Shown here: piece after piece, positions 8,023-19,900 of the stretch | Layout of the letters: every line of letters starts with the position of its first letter | How positions within the stretch are numbered: position 1 is the first letter of the stretch | Assembly: GCA_024305745.1 (NCBI GenBank) | Contig: JAHRBS010000001.1 | Span: 930,001 to 994,000, forward strand | Reading direction: 5' to 3' | DNA length: 64,000 bases | Source of the DNA: Polyporus tsugae | Lineage: Eukaryota > Basidiomycota > Agaricomycetes > Polyporales > Polyporaceae | Translations under genes and position numbers: made by a program | Notes under the pieces: generated by a model | Told to the model about the DNA's origin: nothing | The model's input: the letters and a program-made list of their open reading frames with translations, nothing else | Database searches by the model: none

Positions 8023-11000
8023 GCGCACATACGCGGCGACCGTCACTGTACAATAGTTTTCAGAACCGGTTCTCCGTCTTAGACTCTGATGTACCCGTTC
8101 CGGGTTGTACTATACCTATGCCTACTTATTCATCGGACAACTCCACCATTCCCCACCCCACCCAGTTACGTACTATACTTATTAAAAATAACGAGACGAC
8201 TGATCGTCGGAGCCAACCTACAGGCAACGATCAGCGCGGCGGGTTAGAACCCGTGCTTAATTTCTCGTCCAAAAATAACAAAAAAATCGAAAAAACCCCT
8301 AGTGCGCCCATTAACGCCATCCGAGTAATGTCCTACGGTCCGACGTACTTCAAAGTCACACGCGGCACCGGAAGCAAACAACTAGACATACCGGTCATGA
8401 TCAAAAACCTAGAAACTCTTCAGGTTTACGACACCAAGGCTCTCTGCGATACCGGTTGTACCGGTTCGTGTGTCAATAGAAACTTCGTTCAGCGTGCAGG
8501 CCTATCACCTAAGCCATTCCCACATCCCATTGACGTATTTAACGCCGATGGATCTCCCAACATAGGTGGTAGAATCACGCATTACGTTGACGTACAACTA
8601 CAGATCGGAGACCACGCGGAACAAATCCCGCTTCTAGTCACTGATCTTGGCAAAATGGACATATATCTCGGACACGACTGGATTGAGCATCACAATCCGT
8701 CGATACATTGGAAGAACAAAACCATTGAGTTCGACCGATGCCCGAGTACTTGCCATCACATCGTCAGCGCTGGTGATCGAATCTTCTCCCTACATACCCG
8801 ATCGTGGCTTGACGCCCGATCAGTCCACATACGTGCGAAATCGTCGGTAGCAATGGAAATCGCAATCAAACAGAATGAGGCCAAGGCAGAACAAACGTTC
8901 GAGGAAATGATTCCAGAGTACTATCGAGATTTCCGCGACGTCTTCGACGAAGCGACGTTCTCCACTCTTCCCGAACGACGGCCTTATGACCACGCGATTG
9001 AATTGACCGCGAACGCTAAACCGTATTGTGGAAAAATATACCCCATGACCCTAGACGAACAACAAGCGCTAGACGTATTCTTAGAGGAAAATCTATCCAC
9101 GGGTCGAATTCGCCCATCGAAATCCTCGTGGGGGGCTCCGTTCTTCTTTGTCAAGAAAAAAGACGGCAAACTGCGTCCCGTTCAGGACTACAGACAGTTA
9201 AACGCCTTGACCAAGAAAAATGTGTACCCCCTTCCTCTAATGCTACAGATCCTAGATCGGCTGAAAGGCGCCCAGTACTACACCAAGTTAGACATACGTT
9301 GGGGATACAATAATATTCGTATAGTCGAAGGCGATGAGGAAAAAGCAGCGTTTATCACAAATCGCGGCTTATACGAACCTCTTGTCATGTTCTTCGGCTT
9401 AACGAATTCCCCGGCGACTTTCCAAATGATGATGAACTCGATCTTTCAAGATCTGATTCTTCGTGGAAAGGTCATTGTGTACTTGGACGACATCATCATC
9501 TGTACAGCCGATCTAAAGGAACACAGACGCATAGTACGACAAGTCCTACAGATCCTTCGAGATAATCACCTTACGTGTAAACCCCAGAAGTGCGAGTTCG
9601 AAACTCAGGAAACCGAGTACCTAGGTCATATCATCACCCCCGGCGAGATCCGCATGGACCCGGGCAAGGTCAAAGGTGTCACTGATTGGCCGGTACCCAC
9701 GTGCAAACGCGATGTACAAAGTTTCCTCGGATTCGCAAACTTCTACAGACGGTTTATCAAGGACTTCTCGAAGATCGCTGGACCAATGAATCGTCTCACG
9801 GGTCTTAACGTATGGACATGGACTCCAGAGCATCAACTCGCTTTTGAAGGGATCAAGGGCGCAATCACACACGCCCCCGTGTTAGCCATACCCAATGACA
9901 CGGATCCCTTAAAAGTCGAATGCGATGCCTCAAACTTTGCGATCGGAGCCGAGCTCTCGCAGTGTCAGAACGGTCTATGGAAACCTATTGCCTTCCTTTC
10001 ACATTCCTTAACACCCGCACAAAAAGGATACGAAATCTGGGATCGAGAGATGTTGTCGGTTATCACCGCGTTACAAGAATGGCGTCACTTCCTTCAAAAC
10101 GCGCGAGAATTTGAGGTCCATAATGACCACAAAAACCTCGAATACTTTCGAAAACCACAACGGCTAAACGCGCGACAAGCGCGTTGGGCGACAACTCTCG
10201 CGAACTACCATTTCAAGCTTCACCATAAACCAGGTCGTACCATGGGCAAAGTAGACGCTCTGTCTAGACGCGTGGACCACGAAACCGGTCCCGTGATCGA
10301 AAACTTCACGTTGCTCAAGGAACACTGGTTTGCGGCTTCTCATACGATAGACGGAGCAGATAATCTAAAGAAAATGTGTCTGGAACACGTTGATCTTTAT
10401 GACCGTCTTGTCGTCGAGAAACTGGGAAAGGACAATGATTGGGAATTAGCCGAGGACGGCTTAATCTACAGGAGGGGGAAAATGGTTGTTCCAAACCACT
10501 CGGAACTTCGCGGACGCGTCATCGCCTCACACCACGATTCAATCGCGGCGGGACACCCGGGCGCAGCCAAAACACAAGATCTGGTCATGAGATCTTATTG
10601 GTGGCCGTCCATTCGGAAAGACGTTGCCAAGTACGTCGCCGGATGCATCACGTGTCAGCGCGTCAAGATTGATCGACAACCACGTGCCGCACCACTCCAT
10701 CCCAACCCTATTCCCGATCAGAACTGGCAATTCGTCACCATGGACTATATGACCGGACTACCCGAATGCAACGGACATGATGCCATACTAGTCTTTGTCG
10801 ATATGAAATCCAAAGACTACATCGCTATTCCCTGTTCAAAAACGCTAGACTCGGAAGGACAAGCAAGACTCTTCATCAAACACGTAGTCGTACCCCACAG
10901 CCTGCCCAAGCGCATATGGTCGGACCGAGGCCCTACCCTCGTGTCCTCCTTCACCAAAGAAGTCTACCGACAGATGGGGATCGAAGGCAATCCTAGTACA

Positions 11001-11978
11001 GCCTATCATCCCCAGACCGACGGCCAGACCGAGCGCATGAATCAAGAGATCCAGACCTATCTGCGGATCTTCATCAATCACAAACAGGACGACTGGGTCG
11101 AATGGCTACCGCTAGCAGAGTTTGCTTACCGATGTCGTGTACATGCGTCCACAGGAATGTCCCCTTTCTTCATGACTCACGGTCACGAACCCAACACCGG
11201 AGTCGAGACGTTGAAAGACGGCATCAATGAGTCAGCCAAGCAATTCGCCGAGCGAATGCAACGCATCGGGAAGCAAGCAGCGCAGGCGCTGGAGATAGCG
11301 CGAGAAGCGATGAAGCGACACTACGACAAGCACCGACAACCGTCACGAGATTACAAGATAGGCGATTACGTATACATAGACGCACAGAACTTCCCCACCG
11401 ACCGACCAAACAAGAAACTCGAAGACAAGCGCTACGGCCCTTTCCGAGTTGAAGAAAAAGTCGGCGCTAGTGCATATCGCCTAAAACTCCCACCCAAGTG
11501 GAAGTTACGTCATCCCGTATTCAACGAAGTACTCTTAACCCCTGCACACGATCCCGAATTCCCAAATCAAGGAAAAACCAGTCGAGAAGTACCCACCCTT
11601 CTGGAACCCGATCGAGAAGTCGAATCGATCTTAGATTCAAAGATCGTGGAAGGATCGGGTCGATCTCGCAAAGTTCACTACCTCGTTCAATGGTGTGGAC
11701 TCACACGAGCTGACCGCGAATGGGTATCTTCGGATACAGACGAACTCCAGACGGACGAGGCCAAGAAACTCATCACCGCTTTCTACGCCGCGAACAAGTT
11801 CGCGCCGCGCATCCACGTTCGCTACCTACTCACCGCTACGGACAAACATGGACAAATAATCACATACGACACAGATTCCTATGACTTTTGGACACGTAGA
11901 TATAACGACTGGAAACGACGAAATCCTAATGAAAGTGATACACAACCGGACTATGTACGACGCTTTGCTTATGACTAG
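7701..11978 (+). CDS. Retrotransposon Pol: protease, RT, RNase H, integrase, chromodomain
   Basis: 1425 residues from ATG 7701. In order: aspartic protease (D250-T-G in CDTGCTG); reverse transcriptase with YLDD at 594-597; RNase H beginning VECDAS (D742); integrase with H944/H952/C982/C985 zinc-binding residues and the catalytic triad D1015, D1075, E1111 (spacing 59 and 35); a GPY/F-like module near Y1245; a chromodomain at about 1306-1363; then a short tail. All catalytic residues are present, so it looks functional. The frame opens at 7683 after a TGA and overlaps gag, minus one relative to it. No classic slippery heptamer was seen in the overlap, so Pol is made by frameshifting at another site or by reinitiation. 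The chromodomain is expected to bias integration toward particular chromatin. Confidence 0.96.
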   Translation: MPKVWRKADRERLVRRHVAHSQPDRRSCGTEAPMGRTRQSRRIPRRGQTFPSRRPRGLPCTDCRGNGPYLSRGPRATARTGGIHRWIQRDTTTDGRVRAAFSLRSHVSAHTRRPSLYNSFQNRFSVLDSDVPVPGCTIPMPTYSSDNSTIPHPTQLRTILIKNNETTDRRSQPTGNDQRGGLEPVLNFSSKNNKKIEKTPSAPINAIRVMSYGPTYFKVTRGTGSKQLDIPVMIKNLETLQVYDTKALCDTGCTGSCVNRNFVQRAGLSPKPFPHPIDVFNADGSPNIGGRITHYVDVQLQIGDHAEQIPLLVTDLGKMDIYLGHDWIEHHNPSIHWKNKTIEFDRCPSTCHHIVSAGDRIFSLHTRSWLDARSVHIRAKSSVAMEIAIKQNEAKAEQTFEEMIPEYYRDFRDVFDEATFSTLPERRPYDHAIELTANAKPYCGKIYPMTLDEQQALDVFLEENLSTGRIRPSKSSWGAPFFFVKKKDGKLRPVQDYRQLNALTKKNVYPLPLMLQILDRLKGAQYYTKLDIRWGYNNIRIVEGDEEKAAFITNRGLYEPLVMFFGLTNSPATFQMMMNSIFQDLILRGKVIVYLDDIIICTADLKEHRRIVRQVLQILRDNHLTCKPQKCEFETQETEYLGHIITPGEIRMDPGKVKGVTDWPVPTCKRDVQSFLGFANFYRRFIKDFSKIAGPMNRLTGLNVWTWTPEHQLAFEGIKGAITHAPVLAIPNDTDPLKVECDASNFAIGAELSQCQNGLWKPIAFLSHSLTPAQKGYEIWDREMLSVITALQEWRHFLQNAREFEVHNDHKNLEYFRKPQRLNARQARWATTLANYHFKLHHKPGRTMGKVDALSRRVDHETGPVIENFTLLKEHWFAASHTIDGADNLKKMCLEHVDLYDRLVVEKLGKDNDWELAEDGLIYRRGKMVVPNHSELRGRVIASHHDSIAAGHPGAAKTQDLVMRSYWWPSIRKDVAKYVAGCITCQRVKIDRQPRAAPLHPNPIPDQNWQFVTMDYMTGLPECNGHDAILVFVDMKSKDYIAIPCSKTLDSEGQARLFIKHVVVPHSLPKRIWSDRGPTLVSSFTKEVYRQMGIEGNPSTAYHPQTDGQTERMNQEIQTYLRIFINHKQDDWVEWLPLAEFAYRCRVHASTGMSPFFMTHGHEPNTGVETLKDGINESAKQFAERMQRIGKQAAQALEIAREAMKRHYDKHRQPSRDYKIGDYVYIDAQNFPTDRPNKKLEDKRYGPFRVEEKVGASAYRLKLPPKWKLRHPVFNEVLLTPAHDPEFPNQGKTSREVPTLLEPDREVESILDSKIVEGSGRSRKVHYLVQWCGLTRADREWVSSDTDELQTDEAKKLITAFYAANKFAPRIHVRYLLTATDKHGQIITYDTDSYDFWTRRYNDWKRRNPNESDTQPDYVRRFAYD

Positions 11979-12043
11979 TTAAAACCCACAGCATTAACGA
12001 CTACCCACTATTAACGCCTTACAGCTTCCTGAGACATGAAGCT

Positions 12044-12054
12044 AAAGAGGGGGG
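12044..12054 (+). other. Polypurine tract
   Basis: AAAGAGGGGGG, followed by TAA, lies directly before the 3' LTR, where the plus-strand DNA primer of LTR elements is retained. Confidence 0.85.
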
Positions 12055-12057
12055 TAA

Positions 12058-12251
12058 TGTTACGATACGACCTTGTATGCTTAGTAATACCACCTGTAAC
12101 GACCTGTACGACCTGCCCTGAAGCACCTGGTCCGTGCGCAGGCTTCAATACAATATATAAACCCCTCGAAGCTGCGGTAAGTCTCCAGCTTCGAGTTGGT
12201 CTTTAGTCCCCAGTCTTTCGCTTATTGCTAGCGTGAGGTCTGACCTTATCA
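12058..12251 (+). repeat. 3' LTR, 194 bp
   Basis: Same length and, by eye, same sequence as 5069-5262, at a constant offset of 6989 bp. The identity implies very little time since insertion. Confidence 0.97.
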
Positions 12252-12256
12252 CAAGA
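12252..12256. repeat. Target-site duplication, right copy (CAAGA)
   Basis: Directly follows the 3' LTR terminal CA and matches 5064-5068. Confidence 0.9.
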
Positions 12257-15229
12257 AGCTCGGAAGCAGGAGAGGCGGACGTCCTTCTCGGACAAAATCA
12301 CCGCTGCCGCGTTCCATACCTCGTATGGACATGCGCGAGGCCAGCCAGTGGTCCTTCCATCGCCAGGGTGCTGTTCAGAATTCTGAGGGTGCAAGTGCTT
12401 TCGCGCGTGCGAGAGAACATGTCCGCGCTAGATATCCACGGGCAAGGTGTCTTGCCTTCTGTGGCATGCTGCATTCTCTGATCCATCACGTTGGATCCAC
12501 ACATGACTCCCAGCCACAACTCGACCCGCGGCCTCGAAGCCCATGAGAACGCCAGCACGGAAAGCCGTTGGCGGGTGGCGCCGAAGAAGACGAAGCCTTC
12601 AGGGCAGCTCTAGCCTCTGCGAATCCGCCTGTCCCCGGAAGTCGCGTCCCCTAGCGCTCCGCGAGGCAAGTCCCAGCTCCGCGAATCCCAAGTCCATACT
12701 GGCTGCGCATTATTCCTAGGAGCGGCACAAGAGGACCTTGTAACCCTACACACTCTCTGTAACGCGTTTCGCATGTCAATTACGGGATGTGTTGCCACTA
12801 CTATATCAGTCCCTTTGGGATAGCTAAACCTTCCTGCTCAGCCGCCGGTCCAATTGTCTCCATACAAACTTAGTTGGCCGCCACACCAGGGTCCAGTATC
12901 CAGCTCTGCGCTATAACGGTACCCGGAGTTCGCAGAGCCACAACATGTCCGCACACTGGATATCCAGGGCGGTCCGACCAAGTGGCTCCTCGGGAACTGG
13001 CGCGCCATCCTTATGCAAGCCTGCGAAGGGATCGCGCTCGTTACAGCACTAGTAATAGAGTAGATAAGCCCTAGAACGCCCCCTGCGCTGTTCCAGTTCG
13101 CCGGGATGCTCGCCGCCATGCGCGCGTGGGAGCTTACCCGATGACAATGCTTCGAGTTCATGAGCGACGCTCGATAGAAGCGCGACGTACGCACGCTGAG
13201 GGCGGCAGTGGACCAAAAGCGCGAACGCCCGGCGCGTCCGCGTGCGGTCGATTCGCCCGAATTCGATGACCTCGATCGCGATATGCAGCTGTCGTAAGTA
13301 TTCGGATGGCTTCCCCGATGAACGCAGAGAGGATGGAGAAATCCCATATCGAGTGCAGAGCATGATCTGATATTACTTACTGTCTGCTGCTGCATGCATC
13401 GGATGATTACATCCCGCGGACCCGTTCACAAAGCCGCACACACCAAGCCACTGATAGAATTCACACCGGCGTATAGCTGGTCCAATAGGACATGGATAAA
13501 CGGCTGCGAGCTCTGGGACGCTGCGCGCGCGGAGCCGGGGACTCGAGGCGGGACGGGGAGCGGTGGGAGAGCTTGGGAAACGGAGTAATTGCCGAGCGAG
13601 CTTGTGGCGCCAATAGACACCGACAGCAATACCGTATTTGGTATGAAAGATCCAAGCGCACTGGCGCCGACCGTGCGCACTCCGGCGAGCCGCGAGCTGT
13701 TCCATCGTTGCGCAACCATCATCTCGCCATGCTCAGAGCGACGGAGACGAGAGGAAGAGTCGGGCTGAGCGCATGGTGCTCCCTGCGAAACGGTGGGAGC
13801 ACAAGAAGAGAGAGCAACCCAATTGGTTCTGAGGGTACGTATTAGTACGCGTATGGCGGTGAACAAGACCATATGAAACCCGGAACTCTGCTCTCAAGGC
13901 GGGGTGCACATGTATGTCAATATGACATGTGCTACGTCCCGGCCTGACTTGTTCTCGCATTAGGTCCTTGACAGGGGATCCGGTAGCAGATGAGAACATG
14001 CAGAAACAGGCGGCCCTAGATTGGACACCCGCCCGACTGGTTTCAATCCAGCAAACTTTGAATATTTCCCTTTTCATGGCTCTTAAAACATCCGGTTAAC
14101 AATGGGTGTATAGAGTCACCTCAGGGTAGCCTAGAGCTGGTCCAGAGGGACCCGTGTGGGTGGGAACGGACTCAGTGGGCAGGCCGATCAAGTGATACTT
14201 CAGTCAAGAGCCTAAGGCCCGGCCTCACTGGACCAAGACGCGCCAGCGGCGCCACATGCGAGGCATGCGCAAGGAGAACCTGGAGAAGAGATCTAGACTG
14301 CTTCGTTCTGGAGGCTCAGGCATCTGCAGAAAGGGTTCCCGGATGCAGGATGGGCGGGAAAACGCCAGGAAGAAGGCCCGAACTTTGGCTGCATGCGTGC
14401 GCAGCGATCCGGGGTCGCTCCACCGTCGAAGCTGGTCAGAGCGCACGGGGACGGCGTTCGGTCGGAATAACGACGTCACTGGTCAATGGCCGAGGGCTCC
14501 AGGCGACAACGAACGTTTTTCGTGCAATGGCTGGCAATATATTTACATAGACGCGGCGTACGGCGGTACGATGGACCTCCGACTCGAGTCCGAGTCCCAA
14601 GTCCGACTCACCCGCGGCAGTCCTCCGCTGAGGACGGGTTATATATGCGGTGGCGCAGACACAGCCTGTGGGCAATTGCCTACATTGGAGGCGCTGTCGA
14701 GCGAGGGCTCGGGCGGGGGTTGGAGGACTCGGAGACGGAGGATAGGGCGTGCAGAGGGGGAGTTGAGCGGGATGATAGTCCGAGGTGATGCAGTCATGAG
14801 AATGGAACATGATGCGGACATGTATAGAGTGCACGTTCCGGAAGTACGTCGTTCAGTCAGAGTTGCCGCATTGGGCAACGGTCCTGGAAGCCATTCAATC
14901 GATCCGGTGCGACCAAGCGAGGCCAGCCGCCGCCGCCGCCCCCACTGCAGGACCACTTTGGCCACTCGTCCTGGCCAACGGGCCCAGCGACGGTGACTGG
15001 TACTGGCAACAAAAAGGCCGGTGGGCAGAATAAAAGCGCGGTGGGCAGGGAGGATAGCGACGAACCGGGCGGGGATTGGTCAGGAGGCGTCAGACGCCCA
15101 TGGCCGGGTGGGCCACCCAGTTGTGGTCAGGGCAGCTCTTCCCTCTCCGCCGACCTTCACGCCATCGTTGCGGCCTTACCGCCCCAACTCCTTGTCCTCT
15201 TACTACCACCATCTCTCGCGCCTCGCACC
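12257..15229. other. No recognisable gene
   Basis: Many short frames on both strands (the longest are plus 14256-14996 and minus 12838-13395), but none has a domain, a credible exon chain or a family resemblance I recognise. It may be decayed repeat DNA. A TATA-like AATAAAAG near 15029 may belong to the downstream gene. Confidence 0.4.
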
Positions 15230-15250
15230 ATGCATCGCGCGACCTCCTCC

Positions 15251-15283
<33 letters not shown>

Positions 15284-16902
15284 TCATCTTCCTCCTCATA
15301 TAGATCCAGGAGACGGTATGCATTCCCCGCGCTCCCACCGCCTCGTGCTCCTCCGCCTCACACCTTCCTCCACAGTCCACTCACCCGCGAGCAGCTCTTG
15401 AGGAGTCTTGAGGTCCGTCTAACCTTCCCTCTCCCTCTCATTCTTCATTGACACGCTCCCCTCCAGATCCTCGGGCCACAAAGTCATCCACTCCCTTTCG
15501 AGCTCCCACCATCCCCTCCCCCATCCCGCGAGTCCTCTCCCGCCCCCGGCACCAAGCGTCGACATGAGCCAGACTCAGAACCACCGCACAACAAGAAGCC
15601 CCGAACATCCTCTTCCTCCTCTGCCTCCCGTCCCCAGCTACCATCCCGCCCCGTCCCTATACACTCTTCGTCCAGGCACGAGCCTTCTGAAGATGGCGAA
15701 GTAAAGGAAGAGCCGTCAGAAAGCCGCGGCTTCACGCCTATAACCTTCCCTGCCAACTTCCCCGTACACCGGCCAAGGCGTGGTGTCCTCCCCGCGAGCG
15801 AGTGGGACAGCATCTACGAGAAGTGCTTCGTGAACGGGCGCATGCTCAAGCACTCGGCCTACGCGCGGGTGGCTGCGGCACATCCAACCACCTCCAAGGA
15901 CTACAAGGCGCTGCACGTTACACTTGATCCCAACTCTCCCTACGCGAAACACAGTCTACTTATGGCACGGCTGGAGTTGGTCGACTCGCTACTCCACTTT
16001 GTTTACGGGCTTTGGGGCAAAGAGAACGCCGTGCGGATGTGCTATCGGGCTTCGTGGAGGACAGTCGAAGAAGCCATTAGCAAGACAGAGGCGAAGTGGC
16101 AGGCGGAGAGTCGCGATGACCGTGAGAAGGCTTTCCTTGGATTGATGTAAGTTTATTATCGTATCTTGCACTTGATTTGGTTGCTCTAACACAGAGCAGC
16201 CAACTCCTGCATGCATTCGTTCACGGACGCAAAGTACGGCACCGAATGACCAGCGTCGATCAAATGAACGACAGTAAGCTCAGTCGCCTCAAGTTGCAGT
16301 GGGAGATGGACCAGAAGAAGCTCGAAGCGAAAGCACAAGCTGCTTGTGCCAACCCTACCCCTACCATGCTTCCGTCTCCAGCGAGCAGCTCAACAACCAA
16401 CAGCTCTCACTCAACGCCTCTAGGCGAGCATGCCAGTCCGTCCGTAGCGCCGCCGCCACTCCCCACTTCCAACCGAGACCAGGTCACTCTCCCTCCGGTC
16501 ATGGTTACTCACCCCGTCAACGCGCAATACGTCTGGGAAAACAAGTCGCAGAGTGGCGGTCTTCGTGCGGCACTCGACCGCATCCATTCGTCCCAGCAAA
16601 CGCTCAGCCTCCCTGTCTTGTCCAGACACTTCCCGCGGACGTTCGCGCGGGTGATAAACACGACGCTTTCACCCTCGGATGAACATGAACCGGACTTCCA
16701 GGATGACGAATGTGAGCTGTACTGGCCAGGACAGGTTATCACAGGCGACGGGCTTGGCTGGATGTGCCTCGTGGGCATGTCCATGATCAAGGAGCTTGGC
16801 CGAGAATACGGATACCAGGGCGTAGACGGGGTCATCCCAAGGAGGAATGGAGACGCAATCCTTGGACATGCGGAGCCGCGCTTCGATCCTCACACACGGT
16901 AG
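15230..16902 (+). CDS. Conserved basidiomycete hypothetical protein (521 aa)
   Basis: Exons 15230-15412, 15467-16146 and 16200-16902, with introns of 54 and 53 bp. The second acceptor is the downstream of two nearby AGs, because the upstream one gives an early stop. The start ATG opens a poly-Ser run. After a Pro/Ser-rich segment and a basic KKPR patch comes a conserved block (about residues 150-300) containing FPVHRPRRG, EWDSIYEKCFVNGRML and LELVDSLLHFVYGLWGK, continuing across intron 2 as LLHAFVHGRKV. A low-complexity linker and a C-terminal block ending in EPRFDPHTR follow. No signal peptide or membrane segment is seen. The central block resembles a family found across Agaricomycetes without known function. 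The serine repeat suggests length variation between strains. Confidence 0.75.
15243..15299 (+). repeat. TCC trinucleotide microsatellite in coding sequence
   Basis: An almost pure run of TCC with a few TCA and TCT interruptions, encoding about 19 serines near the N-terminus of the overlapping gene. Confidence 0.9.
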
Positions 16903-19900
16903 CCGAGGCGTCCGAGGTCTCCCAACTCCTTGACTCCCTCACCCCACATCCACACTACCTGCATAGGCTCTGGGTATCCGATTATGCGCACATGGGCCGA
17001 AGACCATTCAGCGTCGAATGTTGGCCCACAGCTCCTCTCGCCGCGTCCCCGATACCCTCTCCCTTAGACGCCTGTCAATCCCTGACAGCATAGCACAGCG
17101 CCCGCTCCGCCTGTTGCGGTGATAACACGCCCCCTCTGTGCGTCGCTCCCGATCTCGCCGACGACGGCCTGTTCGGAAGGTCTTTTTGCGATAGAGCTGT
17201 GGCGCAACGAGCCGCGCTCCCGCACTTGCCTGTCGGCCTCTACCCCTCGCTGTATTGCCTACTGCCCGCATCATCTCTGGCCACTTGTATTCTATATATC
17301 CCTGCTCCTCTGCCTCGCATCAACACTCGTCCCCCTTGTCGTCGCGTCCTCCTCGTCGCTTGTACTCTCAGTTGTACCATCAGGTTCCTTGCTATCATCT
17401 GTCACCAAAAGCACGCAACTTTCCGCCGCCCGCATCGATGTCCCTCCAGCGTCGGTCGCGAAGGCAGGCATGGCTCCCCCATCATTGATCCATCCAACTC
17501 GCATCCTCTCCATCCTTATCAACTCGCCGCATATGCTTGCTTCTGTCTCCCTCACCTCGCCTCATCTCTCGCAGGACTCCATGTTCAGCTCTCGGTGCCA
17601 TCGAATTGGATCGGTCGGAATTTATTACCCCTCCTCCCCTTATATCATCATCTTCATCATCACCCACGCTTTTGCTTCCGTCGGGCGCCCTGGGCTTGGC
17701 TTACACTTGTTTCCCGCTGTTGTCGTCGCTTGCATCCTATTATGATCTCTCATCGTTCTAGTATACCTGGCATTTATCCCTAATCTTTGAACCCCCTTAC
17801 ATCTCACACTGGAGTCTTCCGCCACTGGTGCCCCGCACTCCACTTCCCACACCAGACGGCCATCCACCGACGGGCCACGCCGCGTGCTGCCTCAGGTGCA
17901 TGTGTCGCGCGACGCACCTCGGTGGCAATTCGGCGATCGCAATGGCAGACCATGCCGCTACCCCCTACCGTCCGGCCATCATAGCCCAGCTCTGCGCTGG
18001 CCACATATGGTGGGGCAGGCCTGCATGCAGGAGTTCGTGGGCACACTGCGAAGGGGTGTCGCATCTCGACGTTCGCGGATCGTCCGGATCCCCGGATCGA
18101 ACACGTCCTCACCGGACCCTTCCCCTTCTCCCCAGCGTCCTGCCTTGTTGCCCGTTACGGTCGTGTCGCTGCCCTTTCTGTAGAGATCGTCATGGTGTGT
18201 GCGCGCCGTAGAATGGCCCCCTGTACACCGCTCTCGTTGCTTGGGTTGTTGTTCGGCGCGCGTTTGCACATACATATATTCCCGTGGTTCGCTTGTTTTA
18301 TTATTTAACGTCATGTAGTGGACTCGGAATACAACACACATCCCGGCCTGGAGTCTCCTCGGGTATTCCTCTGACCTCATGCGTGCACGCGCGAACCTTC
18401 AAGTCGCGACAAGATGCAAGAAGTCTTCTTTCGGGGTACCGGTTGTACCTGTCAGCCAGCGCTCCGTCAGGTGCCGTCTCCCTGCCCAATTCCACCGAAG
18501 CCGAAGCGTTTATGGCACCCTGCGTCTGCAGTGCGGGCGGGCGGGCCATCTGCAAGCTTCTCTGTTGTGCGCAGAGCTGCGACTGCGAGGAACCGCGAGC
18601 AATACTTCGCGATGGGACGTGGTTGGAGGACGATCATGTGCGAAAGCCTCCGGTATGACGTTCCGTACTTTCCGCATTCTGCAGACCTTCTGCCCTTTCA
18701 AGCATCGCGTTCGCTCTCCCGTAAGTACCGCGACCGCGCGCGAGTGGGCATTATGTGCTCTTCATAAAACGGTGTGGATCGCGAATTATGTAACTTAGCC
18801 GACGAAGGTCAGATCGGATAGGCGCGACGATCATATGTGCCTTGAAGCTCGTACGAACACCTCTCGCGATCAAGTCGTCCATTCGCGTAGCGCATAGTAC
18901 TGTACGTATCCGCCTGTATCCGCGTACACCAGCCACATTACCGATGACAATCACCAGCGCACAGCCCCCGCGCGTCGGCCATTGGTAAGGAAACACACGA
19001 ACCCAGCAGTTGCCAGTGGCGATTGGGAACGCCCGCAGCCGGCGCATCCAAATATTGCATCACGATCCCCGTAGTCACCCCGTCCTGTGGGCCCTTCCCT
19101 CCCAGTGCTCGCCAGGAACCTTGAGCCTCAGGGCCTGTGCGAAGTCTGCGACCGACATCAGATTCACTTTGGCTGACACCTTCTGCGCGTGGCATGCCAC
19201 GAGCTGTTAACCTCGCGCTGGCAACGGGGACCACTTCACGGTCGCGTTGGGACAGTCGCGGGGCTGCCCCTCCAAACCTGGCCGGACGTGCGCGCGATAA
19301 GTAGGGCGGCGCGCCGTGCCAGTGCTACTTAGTAGACAAAAAAATCGTCAATTTGGATGGTGCTGGTCGTCGCGCTCACGGCTACTCGGGGGCAGTAACC
19401 GCAGTTGGTGCCATACCCTGGACGGTGCGAGCGTTCCCAGGCAAAGGAGCACTCATGCGGGATATAGAAGTAGGTTCATGAGTCGCATCACCACCCGCCC
19501 GCGGTGCGTATGCGCCTGTAAGCTGTAAGGGCAGTGGGTTACTGTATGTACGAGGACGACAACCCTAACTTACGCGCCTTTCGCTTTCCCGGTATGTCGC
19601 GACGCGCATCATCGCGCTCCGCCCCGTCCCCCCGACCTCGACCTCGAGTCTCGCAGGCAATAATGACGGCAGCCAAGCGATGCCCATTCTGGGCATCGAC
19701 GCTCCCGGTTCCGCCCCGCCATCTCGCAGCAGATCCGCGCAGAATGTGAGCATGTCTTACAGCGGGCAATCCCCGAGTCGCCAGCGATGCTTACGCATTG
19801 CATGATGTACGATCACTGCTGCTTCACGACTAGCTCTAAATCGCACACTGCACAGTACTAGGTACACCGGGCGTACACCTGCACACTTGCATGCAGCAGT

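Larger units (their letters stand above)
5069..12251 (+). mobile_element. Full-length chromodomain Ty3/Gypsy LTR retrotransposon
   Basis: A 7183-bp element bounded by two 194-bp LTRs that appear identical by eye, each starting TG and ending CA, and flanked by a 5-bp duplication (CAAGA). Internally it has a primer-binding site just inside the 5' LTR, two upstream open frames, a gag frame, a pol frame with protease, reverse transcriptase, RNase H, integrase and chromodomain, and a polypurine tract abutting the 3' LTR. The PR-RT-RH-IN order and the chromodomain after integrase place it among the chromoviruses. Identical LTRs and intact enzymatic motifs indicate a recent, possibly still active insertion. 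Coding strand is plus. No host gene clearly disrupted by the insertion could be reconstructed. Confidence 0.97.

Noticed and set aside
5064..12256. Host gene interrupted by the retrotransposon
   Set aside because: After mentally removing the element, frames on both strands join for a short distance, but none has a recognisable domain, so a disrupted gene cannot be claimed.
12838..13395. 185-residue open frame on the minus strand
   Set aside because: No recognisable motif and no exon partners; amino-acid make-up looks random.
14256..14996. 246-residue open frame on the plus strand
   Set aside because: Arg/Gly-rich product without domain, with long frames in other phases of the same GC-rich DNA; reads as a chance frame.
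17119..17783. Overlapping 194- and 208-residue plus-strand frames
   Set aside because: Pyrimidine-rich DNA gives Ser/Leu/Pro/His-rich products in two phases; no domain.
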